The notes under the pieces were generated by a model. That model saw only the letters and a list, made by a program, of their open reading frames with translations, ran no database searches and was not told where the DNA came from. From JAAUSY01 sp964526735 (GTDB lineage Bacteria; Chloroflexota; Chloroflexia; Chloroflexales; Chloroflexaceae), in the NCBI GenBank assembly GCA_964526735.1, contig CAZGLO010000114.1, forward strand, positions 1 through 8,572: a stretch of 8,572 nt of DNA. Direction: 5' to 3'. Position numbers and translations under genes: made by a program. The first letter of the stretch is position 1, and each line of letters begins with the position of its first letter. Of this stretch, positions 1 through 6,176 are shown in pieces.

Positions 1-37
1 GGGTGGGAGGAACGCCCTGAAGGGTAAACAGCTATGA
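1..37 (+). repeat. Left copy of a block shared by both window ends
   Basis: Read on the plus strand this is GGGTGGG, five variable bases, CGCCCTGAAGGGTAAACA (13-30), one variable base, then CTATGA (32-37). The same arrangement, with the 18-base core identical, occurs on the minus strand at the right edge (8521-8557). GGGTG can pair with CGCCC (one G-T wobble), and CCC/GGG can form a second small hairpin around TGAA. The TATGAT at 33-38 resembles a -10 box for the gene starting at 77, but no convincing -35 was seen. The block may be the end of an IS200/IS605-like element or a conserved leader; the sequence cannot decide. The window begins inside it, so its outer limit is unknown. Confidence 0.6.
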
Positions 38-76
38 TACAAACAAAACCATCCCTACCAACGAAAGGGGTTTGCA

Positions 77-1345
77 ATGATAGAAAAACAGAAACAATCG
101 CGGCACCGCCTCACGGTGAATATCCTGATCCTCATCGTGGTTGCCGCATGTGCATCAGTATTTGGCTCATTTGGCTCATTTGGCCCATTCACCTCAGCCA
201 CCACACAAGCGCAGACCGATCAGCGCTGCTTCCCGGAAACCAATTTCTGCATTTCGGGGGCTATCCGCAGCTATTGGGAGGAAGAGGGTGGTCTTGCCGT
301 CTTCGGCTACCCTATCACCCCGCTCCGCATTGAGACCATCGATGGCTGGCGCGGTCAAGTACAGTGGTTTGAGCGCGATAGGTTGGAAGACCACGGCAGT
401 GAGGGCGTGATGGCAGGGCGGTTGGGCGTTGACCTCCTCGCACTGCGAGGCCGCCCGTGGACGGAATATGACCAAGTCTTCAGGACACAAGCCGGGTGTG
501 TGTATATGGACGCGACCAAGCATAGCATCTGTGAGCCATTCCTGAGCTATTGGCTCGACAATGGAGGGGTTGAGCGGTTGGGCTATCCCATCACTGAGCC
601 GATCACAGAGGAGCTTTCCGACGGTGATGCCGTCCGCTGGAAGGGAACCGTACAATATTTTGAGCGCCGCCGGATGGAGCATCACACCGAGCTGCAAGGT
701 AGTCCAGTGTTGTTGGGGCTGCTTGGCCAAGAAGTGCTTGACCTCCGCACGTCGCCGCCTACTCCCCCCGCTCCAACAGCCACCTCTACCCCGCCCTTCC
801 AACAGAAGACCCCAACTCCAAATGTTTCTGCGTGTGTAGGCTCAGTCTTGCCTGCCCTCCGTACCGCATATGAGCAAGTTACCTTCCGGCAGTCATTGGG
901 GTGTCCTATCCTGACGCCGTCGGAGTACATTGAGGCGGCAACGCAACAGATGGAGCACGGCGTGATGATTTGGTTCGACCGTGGCACATCTTCGTCGTTG
1001 GGAGAGGCCAAAGGTCGCCATATCTATGCCGTCATCACGCCCGGGCCAACGTTCAAACCCTACCGCGATACGTGGGATGCCTACGATGACCCATATGAGC
1101 TTGAGGATGTATCGCCGCCGTCAGGGCGCTATGCACCGCGGGGCGGCTTTGGCAAGGTTTGGAAGGAAGACCCCGTTTTGCGGGAAGAGATCGGATGGGC
1201 GATTGAGCGGGCGGAAGAGGAACAACGCGCAAGTGTGCAGAGTTTCTCTGGCGGCTTGATGCTCCTCCTGCACGACTCCGACACGGTGTATGCCTTTGGA
1301 GAGGCCGACTCACCTGAAGACGTTCAGATTATCCGTCAACATTAG
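77..1345 (+). CDS. Exported, possibly lipid-anchored, FGYP-repeat protein
   Basis: The 422-residue product starts at an ATG six bases after a good ribosome binding site (AAAGGGG, 64-70). A basic start and a hydrophobic stretch (about 13-30) form a signal sequence. V22-A23-A24-C25 fits a lipobox, so it may be a lipoprotein; otherwise cleavage could follow the Ala-rich part near residue 46. Two clear repeats follow, at 51-124 and 141-223. Each has a Cys, a Tyr-Trp, Gly-Gly, Gly-Tyr-Pro-Ile-Thr, then Gln-(Trp/Tyr)-Phe-Glu-Arg and a Leu-rich end. A Pro/Thr-rich linker (226-248) leads to two degenerate units, about 253-319 and 355-408; the latter has Gly-Phe-Gly-x-Val-Trp, Gly-Trp-Ala and Tyr-Ala-Phe-Gly. 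Such repeats resemble the LGFP type seen in surface proteins, where a cell-wall or carbohydrate contact is suspected but unproven. No catalytic motif is visible. A 9-bp triplicate (160-186) encodes Ser-Phe-Gly repeats. It converges with the permease gene across a shared terminator. Confidence 0.88.
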   Translation: MIEKQKQSRHRLTVNILILIVVAACASVFGSFGSFGPFTSATTQAQTDQRCFPETNFCISGAIRSYWEEEGGLAVFGYPITPLRIETIDGWRGQVQWFERDRLEDHGSEGVMAGRLGVDLLALRGRPWTEYDQVFRTQAGCVYMDATKHSICEPFLSYWLDNGGVERLGYPITEPITEELSDGDAVRWKGTVQYFERRRMEHHTELQGSPVLLGLLGQEVLDLRTSPPTPPAPTATSTPPFQQKTPTPNVSACVGSVLPALRTAYEQVTFRQSLGCPILTPSEYIEAATQQMEHGVMIWFDRGTSSSLGEAKGRHIYAVITPGPTFKPYRDTWDAYDDPYELEDVSPPSGRYAPRGGFGKVWKEDPVLREEIGWAIERAEEEQRASVQSFSGGLMLLLHDSDTVYAFGEADSPEDVQIIRQH

Positions 1346-1389
1346 GAAAAGCAGCAATAAAGGGGCGGGGAGAGGATAGGAGAAACAAA

Positions 1390-1444
1390 AATAGCGATCA
1401 CCCGCCGTGCTCCATGGGGTACATTATGGCGGGTGATCGTTATT
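1390..1444. terminator. Bidirectional intrinsic terminator between convergent genes
   Basis: The arms AATAGCGATCACCCGCC (1390-1406) and GGCGGGTGATCGTTATT (1428-1444) pair over 17 positions with a single G-T wobble. The 21-base interior can extend the stem with a smaller pairing around CCATGG. On the minus strand the stem is followed by CTATTTTTGTTT, a good U-tract for the permease gene. On the plus strand the tail is TTATTATTT, weaker but usable for the repeat-protein gene that stops 44 bases upstream. Confidence 0.85.
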
Positions 1445-1449
1445 ATTTG

Positions 1450-1503
1450 CTGTCTGCTACTATTTTTTGTCTGTCTGCTACTATTTTTTGTCTGCCTGCT
1501 ACT
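1450..1503. repeat. 21-bp tandem repeat at the permease stop codon
   Basis: Two identical 21-bp copies (1450-1470 and 1471-1491) are followed by a partial, slightly diverged third (1492-1503) that runs into the end of the permease gene. Each copy contains CTGCTACTATTTTTTGT. Because 21 is a multiple of three, reading past the permease stop on the minus strand meets further TAG codons in the same frame, in pairs, once per copy. This looks like slippage-type duplication of the gene's end. No function is evident. Confidence 0.85.
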
Positions 1504-4108
1504 CAAAGGCCAGCGCATTGCGGATGGAGAGGCGTGCGGCATTCCAGGCGGGCAGGAAGCTCGCAAGGATGGCCATCGCGGTGGAGAAGGCCAACCAAAT
1601 GCCCATCCCCTCGAAAGAGAAATCGAAGGTGAGCGGCGTACGGAAGAACATTTGCCCCATCAGGTCGCTTAGGAACTTGCTGACGGGAAATGAGAAGGCT
1701 GCGCCAAAAAACCAACTGATAAGCCCAATAATGATGCCTTCGCCCAGGAAGATTTGCAGGATCATGCTGTCGGACGCGCCAATCGCCCGCATCACGCCAA
1801 TCTCCCGAATACGCTCAATGACGTTCAAGCTCATGGTACCTGCCAGCCCTAGCCCGCCAACCACCGCGATAAGTATTGCCATCGCGAGGAGCGCCATCAC
1901 GATAAAGTCAAACTGCTCAGTCACGCGCTCAAGCAGAACATCTATGGAAAAGACACGGTTCACGGTGATGCCCTGCAGCTCAAAATGCTGCTTGAGCGTC
2001 TCCTCAAACACCTCTGGAGCAATATCGAACCCAGGAGCCATCTTGATGCGTGTGGTGGAAATCTTCCCCACCTCGCCAATCGCCCGACTGTAGTGCTCAT
2101 AGGGGACATAGCCTTCCCGCGAGTCGCCGATGCTTGTCGCGACGCCGACCACCTTCCACGTGCTTTCTTCCTCGTTGATCGAGAGCACCACTTCGGTGCC
2201 GACGGTCATATCGGGGTCGTCCTCAAGCACCCCCCGCGTAACCACAATCGCGCGCTCATCTTCGGGGAGCAGCCATCGCCCCTCAATAATTACCGGATCG
2301 ACCAATTCTGTATTGTAGAGCACGCCAGAGACCGAAATCGGGTCACTTTCGGTGTCGTCGGGGTAGATGCGCGACACACTTCCATCAAGCCACGGTTCTG
2401 CCAGCGCCACGCCCGGCACCCGTTCCGCCTCATCAATGATGTAGTAATCGCGGTAGCTCTTGTCGAACAGTACCACGGCATCAAACTGAAACTCACGGTC
2501 GATAAAGGTATTCAGCGTGTTGATGAGCGAGGTGCGGATACTGAAGATGCCAATGAAGATCAACCCGCCGATCATCAGCGTGAAGAGCGTCAGCGAGACC
2601 CGCACCTTGCGTCGGAAGGTATTGCGCACGGCGAGCAGTAATGGCCGTTTGAGCGCCCCCACCACGATATAGCACAGCAATCGCCATATAGGCGTCAGGA
2701 TGAGGCGGATAGGCCAAAATAGCAGCCGCACCGGCAAGAAAATCCACCAGAAGACCTTTTTGATGAACTCTTTGCGGGCTTTGCTCTTGCGCGTCTCTAT
2801 CGTGATGTCGTTGAGCGCCTCTAAGACCGTCACCCGCGTCCCGCGGAAGACGGGGATCAGCGACGCCACCACCGGAATGGCAAGACCGGCGATGATTTGG
2901 AGCCTGAGTACATCTTGCGGGAAAATGGCTTGGGAAAGGTCAAAATTGAAGTAGTCGGCGACCACATTCACAAAGACATCCGTGGCCCACAGCGTGGCGG
3001 GGATGGCAACTAGCAGCGAAAGCATACCAAAGCCCAGCACCAAGACCATATACATCATCATCATCTGGGTGGTACGCGCGCCAATCGCCTTCATAATGCC
3101 GATTTGCCGCGTCTGCTGCGCCAACAACGCCGAAATTGTATTCGTGACCAGGAAGCCACTCAACACAATAGACATCACCCCAAGCGCGCTCATCATCACA
3201 GAGAGGTTGTCGATCAGGCCAGTCGCCCAATGCTCACTGCCGTCGCGGGGTGGCCCACGTGGCGTGCGCACATCCCGATCCGACTTCTCGATCTTGCTGG
3301 TGATCTCTTGGAGGATGAGCGTTGTGACCAGGTCAACACGCGGTCTACCCATCCCCGGATGGCCACCACCACCACCGCCACGGCCACCCCCTGGTCTCCC
3401 TCCCTGACTTTCCTTGAGCTGTTCCGCCGTGACGGAGGCAAAAAGGAGTTCGCGATTGACCGTACTCTTGTCGATATCGACCAGCATCTCGGTAAAATCG
3501 GTCGCGCCTCCAAGCCATTCGGCGGTGTTGGGGGTGATATAGCCATAGTAGTTGCCGCTCATTGAGGTCGGTTGTACGGAGAGGTCGTGGACAAGACCCG
3601 CAATCTCCATCACGCGCTGCTTGCCGTCGTTGCGCTCCACCACGACGGAATCGCCAATATCAAGGCCTAGCTCTTTCATGCTAGAGCGTTCAAGCAAGAC
3701 TTCTTTATCACGCGGCTCTTTTGCCCCCGCCACCGTCGATATTTTCTTGATATCTATCTCATCAAAATCATCAATCGCGGTGAGCCGGATGGATTCCTTC
3801 GTATCTGGCCCAACAAAGACGTTGAGCGAGAGAGAACGCCGTCCTTCTGCCTCGACCACCCCATCTATCTTTTCGACTGCCGCAATCAAGTCTTCATCGA
3901 AGCTATCTGCGCTTGAAAAGTTGTAGGTTGCATCGGCGGGGTTGGTGCGCTGATAGCTGTTTGCCAGCTCCTCAGAGACGATTTGGCGCGTGGCGTTGAT
4001 TAACCCCGTCGCAAAGATGCCGATAAAGATAGAAAGCACCACGAGCGCGGTGCGGGTTGGGTTGCTCCAAAGATCGCTCGCGACTTTCTTCCAACGCGGC
4101 CCAATCAT
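1499..4108 (-). CDS. Large two-half FtsX/MacB-type ABC transporter permease
   Basis: The 869-residue protein has the layout of a permease with two FtsX-like modules. Half one: a membrane helix at about 21-37, an extracytoplasmic MacB-like domain (about 40-300), then helices near 304-326, 351-375 and 402-421. A hydrophobic, Trp/Pro-rich linker (452-482) leads to half two: a helix near 505-523, a second extracytoplasmic domain (about 535-730), and helices near 735-757, 783-806 and 834-856. The short motifs I-M-K-A-I-G-A (338-344) and V-M-R-A-I-G-A (772-778) follow the first core helix of each half, as in FtsX-type permeases. A Gly-rich insert (236-254) is unusual. Relatives move lipoproteins, peptides or other envelope substrates using a separate ATPase; no ATPase gene is present here, so the substrate is open. 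The ATG start has only a weak purine-rich site (GAGAGTGAAAGAG) upstream. The gene is followed by the terminator at 1390-1444. Confidence 0.93.
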   Translation of the reverse strand: MIGPRWKKVASDLWSNPTRTALVVLSIFIGIFATGLINATRQIVSEELANSYQRTNPADATYNFSSADSFDEDLIAAVEKIDGVVEAEGRRSLSLNVFVGPDTKESIRLTAIDDFDEIDIKKISTVAGAKEPRDKEVLLERSSMKELGLDIGDSVVVERNDGKQRVMEIAGLVHDLSVQPTSMSGNYYGYITPNTAEWLGGATDFTEMLVDIDKSTVNRELLFASVTAEQLKESQGGRPGGGRGGGGGGHPGMGRPRVDLVTTLILQEITSKIEKSDRDVRTPRGPPRDGSEHWATGLIDNLSVMMSALGVMSIVLSGFLVTNTISALLAQQTRQIGIMKAIGARTTQMMMMYMVLVLGFGMLSLLVAIPATLWATDVFVNVVADYFNFDLSQAIFPQDVLRLQIIAGLAIPVVASLIPVFRGTRVTVLEALNDITIETRKSKARKEFIKKVFWWIFLPVRLLFWPIRLILTPIWRLLCYIVVGALKRPLLLAVRNTFRRKVRVSLTLFTLMIGGLIFIGIFSIRTSLINTLNTFIDREFQFDAVVLFDKSYRDYYIIDEAERVPGVALAEPWLDGSVSRIYPDDTESDPISVSGVLYNTELVDPVIIEGRWLLPEDERAIVVTRGVLEDDPDMTVGTEVVLSINEEESTWKVVGVATSIGDSREGYVPYEHYSRAIGEVGKISTTRIKMAPGFDIAPEVFEETLKQHFELQGITVNRVFSIDVLLERVTEQFDFIVMALLAMAILIAVVGGLGLAGTMSLNVIERIREIGVMRAIGASDSMILQIFLGEGIIIGLISWFFGAAFSFPVSKFLSDLMGQMFFRTPLTFDFSFEGMGIWLAFSTAMAILASFLPAWNAARLSIRNALAFE

Positions 4109-4131
4109 AGAAATACTCTTTCACTCTCTGG

Positions 4132-4147
4132 TTGATAGGTATATCAA
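4132..4147. promoter_or_regulatory. Small palindrome upstream of the permease gene
   Basis: TTGATA-GGTA-TATCAA is a perfect 6-bp inverted repeat with a 4-bp spacer, 24-39 bases before the permease start. Its size and position suit an operator for a dimeric regulator or part of the promoter, but no clear -35/-10 pair could be placed with confidence and no other copy was seen in the window. Confidence 0.35.
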
Positions 4148-4187
4148 TAGTGTTTATTGCTGATAGAAAAGACGTGGTATGGGCCAG

Positions 4188-4231
4188 GATGTTGCAGAGA
4201 TGTTGCAGAGATACTGCAGAGATACTGCAAA
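4188..4231. repeat. Four-copy 11-bp tandem repeat in the permease upstream region
   Basis: Four head-to-tail 11-bp units lie 80-123 bases upstream of the permease start: GATGTTGCAGA twice (4188-4198, 4199-4209), GATACTGCAGA (4210-4220) and GATACTGCAAA (4221-4231). The order is A-A-B-B, with the variant bases at unit positions 4 and 5. The 11-bp spacing is close to one helical turn, so the units would face the same side of the DNA. This may be a regulator-binding array or simple slippage. The rest of the gap (4109-4377) holds no convincing gene. Confidence 0.8.
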
Positions 4232-4377
4232 AATCCTTGCCCTCTTCTTAGCCTACCGGAAAAATGTGGAGAACTGATGGAGAAAAAAGGAGAGATTTGG
4301 TGGACATACCGTGAATATAGACTTTTTCTCCTCCTCTCTGCCTCTCTTCTTTGCTCTTCCTGTTTACTTTTCCTGCC

Positions 4378-5265
4378 CTACGGCTGGGCCAGGAACCCAA
4401 GCAACACTCCATAGAATGAGCGGGTGGCTTCTAGATGGGGAAAATGGCCACACTGCGGGAAGGTCACCAGGCGAGAGACGGGGATTTCGCGGTGGGCAGC
4501 TTCTGCGCAGGCAAGGGGGAAAATACGGTCGTTTTCGCCCCACATCACGATAGTCGGGCACTGGATCTCATGCAACCGCGTCCGCATCCCCGATGTATGG
4601 AGGTCGATTTTGGCTCCGTGGCGGCTTATCGCGACCAACGACCGGCGATTTTCCGGCAGCAGCAAGGCATCGCGGGCACGGCGGATCAAGTCCGGAGTGA
4701 CATACTCTTCTGGCCGGTAGAATGACATCGTCAGCTGCTTTTTGATGACAAATTCGCGGCCCACTAGCCACAACAGCCCTTCTGCCAACTTCGGATGTAT
4801 CACGATTTTGCGCATCAGGGGGGAGGAAGTTGGGGGGAGAAAACCATCAGCATCCATCGGGATGAGACGGCGGACGCGGTCGGGGTGGGCGAGGGCCATT
4901 GCGATGGCAAGTTTGCCACCAAACGAGTGCCCAATAACTGCCGCCCGCTCAATGCCAAGCGCGTCCAGCACCCCTGCAAAGATATCGGCAAAGAATTGGA
5001 GGGAGTAGGGGGCGTTGTCAGGGCGTTCCGAGCGGCCAAACCCAAGAATATCAATCGCGATGGCATAATAGCCGCGCGCCCCCACATACGCCAATGTCGG
5101 CATCCAGTAGTCGCAGGAGACGGCAAAGCCGTGCAGGAACAACACCGGCTCTCCCGCTCCGCAGGTGCAGGTATAGATGCGGTAGCCGTTGATGTTCAGC
5201 GTGCGGCAGTGTATCTGGTCGTATGTCTGGCTGTATGTCTGGCCGTCGCTCATTTCATTGCTCAT
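4378..5265 (-). CDS. Alpha/beta-fold hydrolase, second tandem copy
   Basis: The 295-residue protein has the classic alpha/beta hydrolase layout without a signal peptide. His45-Gly46 marks the oxyanion region, the nucleophile is Ser114 in G-H-S-F-G-G, the likely acid is Asp246 in W-G-E-N-D, and the catalytic histidine is His274 in C-G-H-F-P-H. A cap or lid region spans about 140-215. The intact Ser-Asp-His triad predicts ester, thioester, lactone or carbon-carbon bond hydrolysis rather than dehalogenation or epoxide opening, which use an Asp nucleophile. It is a paralogue of the upstream gene. Its ATG overlaps that gene's TGA (ATGA, 5262-5265), with GGGGAGGGG as the ribosome binding site, so translation is probably coupled; an ATG four codons later is possible but less well placed. 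The first 20 residues include a short Tyr/Gln-rich repeat absent from the paralogue. Substrate unknown. Confidence 0.92.
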   Translation of the reverse strand: MSNEMSDGQTYSQTYDQIHCRTLNINGYRIYTCTCGAGEPVLFLHGFAVSCDYWMPTLAYVGARGYYAIAIDILGFGRSERPDNAPYSLQFFADIFAGVLDALGIERAAVIGHSFGGKLAIAMALAHPDRVRRLIPMDADGFLPPTSSPLMRKIVIHPKLAEGLLWLVGREFVIKKQLTMSFYRPEEYVTPDLIRRARDALLLPENRRSLVAISRHGAKIDLHTSGMRTRLHEIQCPTIVMWGENDRIFPLACAEAAHREIPVSRLVTFPQCGHFPHLEATRSFYGVLLGFLAQP

Positions 5266-6107
5266 CTGTTTTTCCCCTCCCCCGCCGCCAGGAAGCCAAG
5301 TAGCACACCCCGGAACGCCCGTGGCCGCTCAATATGGGGGTAATGGCCGCTCCGCGGGATGAGGACAAGTTGTGAGTTGGGGATTTCGCGCTCAGCGTTA
5401 TGGCCACATTTCGGGGCGAAAATACGGTCTTGTGCGCCCCACACCACCAACGTCGGACAAGTAACCTCGTTGAGCCGCTTGCGCAGGCCGGTGCGGATAA
5501 GGTCGTGGTCATCATAGCAGCGGCTGAGTTGCAGCAATGCCCCACTGCGTTGGCGGTCGCCGAGGAGCGAACGGAAATGCTCTTCAAGCTCAAGCGGGAT
5601 GAGGTTCGGGTCGGCAAAGGTGCCCGCAAGCTGCATGCGGAAGAGGCGCGGGTTGCGGGAGAGCCAGAGAAATACCTCACCCAGGAAGGGAATAACGCCC
5701 GCCTTCTTCATGAACAGGGGAATGGGGATAAACCCTTCGCTGTCGGCGATGACAAGCCGATTAACCCGATGCGGGTGCAGGATAGTCATTGCAAGCGCAC
5801 ACTTCCCGCCAAACGAGTGCCCTACAAACACCGCGCTCTCTATCCCCAACACGTCAAGCAAATCGTCGTAGATCTTGGCGAAGAGCGGCAGAGAGTAGGG
5901 CGCGTCGTGAGGCTTATCCGACTCGCCAAAGCCCAACGCATCGACGGCGATGGCGCGGTAGCCATGCTGGCTCAAAAAGGCGACTGTCTCTCGCCACTCG
6001 TTGCACGACCCCGCAAACCCGTGGAGCAGAACGACCGGCGTCCCCGTTCCCGCCTCGATATGGTGGATATTGTAGCCCTGAATGGTATGTGTCGCACTAG
6101 TAATCAC
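5262..6107 (-). CDS. Alpha/beta-fold hydrolase, first tandem copy
   Basis: The 281-residue cytoplasmic-type hydrolase has His29-Gly30 at the oxyanion region, nucleophile Ser98 (G-H-S-F-G-G), likely acid Asp227 (W-G-A-Q-D) and His255 (S-G-H-Y-P-H), with a lid at about 124-200. The start is GTG with AGAGGG spaced well upstream; no better ATG lies in frame near the beginning of the fold. Across the core (residues 55-118 here) it matches the following paralogue at about 38 of 64 positions by eye, and both end in G-V-L-L-G-F-L-A, so they arose by tandem duplication. It follows the FeoB-type permease by 69 bases with no visible terminator, so it probably belongs to the same transcript. Relatives in this broad family (MhpC-like, pheophytinase-like and others) act on very different substrates; a siderophore- or tetrapyrrole-related role would be a guess from the iron context only. 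Confidence 0.92.
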   Translation of the reverse strand: MITSATHTIQGYNIHHIEAGTGTPVVLLHGFAGSCNEWRETVAFLSQHGYRAIAVDALGFGESDKPHDAPYSLPLFAKIYDDLLDVLGIESAVFVGHSFGGKCALAMTILHPHRVNRLVIADSEGFIPIPLFMKKAGVIPFLGEVFLWLSRNPRLFRMQLAGTFADPNLIPLELEEHFRSLLGDRQRSGALLQLSRCYDDHDLIRTGLRKRLNEVTCPTLVVWGAQDRIFAPKCGHNAEREIPNSQLVLIPRSGHYPHIERPRAFRGVLLGFLAAGEGKNR

Positions 6108-6176
6108 GTTTTTCCCTCTTGATGCTAACTCGTTGCCCTGCCTTGTGCCTTTCTTTTCGTTTTCTTCCTTCTGCCG

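Noticed and set aside
34..333. Open frame starting at the ATG inside the left-edge block
   Set aside because: It lies in another frame of the repeat-protein gene. That gene has a better ribosome binding site, a signal sequence and recognisable repeats; this frame shows no domain.
1450..1503. CRISPR-like array
   Set aside because: The copies are directly adjacent with no spacers between them; it is a simple tandem repeat.
1985..2641. Plus-strand open frame of 218 codons opposite the ABC permease
   Set aside because: It lies entirely antisense to a clear permease gene, is rich in His/Arg as expected of an antisense reading, and has no recognisable domain or convincing start site.
4279..4331. 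Possible hairpin terminator GGAGAAAAA / TTTTTCTCC after the second hydrolase
   Set aside because: Only nine pairs, mostly A-T, with a 35-base loop. This is what purine and pyrimidine runs give by chance.
4157..4414. Small plus-strand open frame of 85 codons in the gap between hydrolase and ABC permease
   Set aside because: It runs through the 11-bp repeats and the pyrimidine tract, which alone create its hydrophobic Leu/Ser end. No ribosome binding site or family resemblance was seen.
4795..5343. Plus-strand open frame of 182 codons opposite the second hydrolase
   Set aside because: It is a shadow of the hydrolase coding strand, with no motif and no operon context.
4378..6107. Haloalkane dehalogenase or epoxide hydrolase identity for the two hydrolases
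   Set aside because: Those enzymes use an Asp nucleophile; both proteins here have Ser in G-H-S-F-G-G.
5400..6122. Plus-strand open frame of 240 codons opposite the first hydrolase
   Set aside because: It is antisense to a gene with an intact catalytic triad. The composition is typical of a shadow frame in high-G+C DNA.
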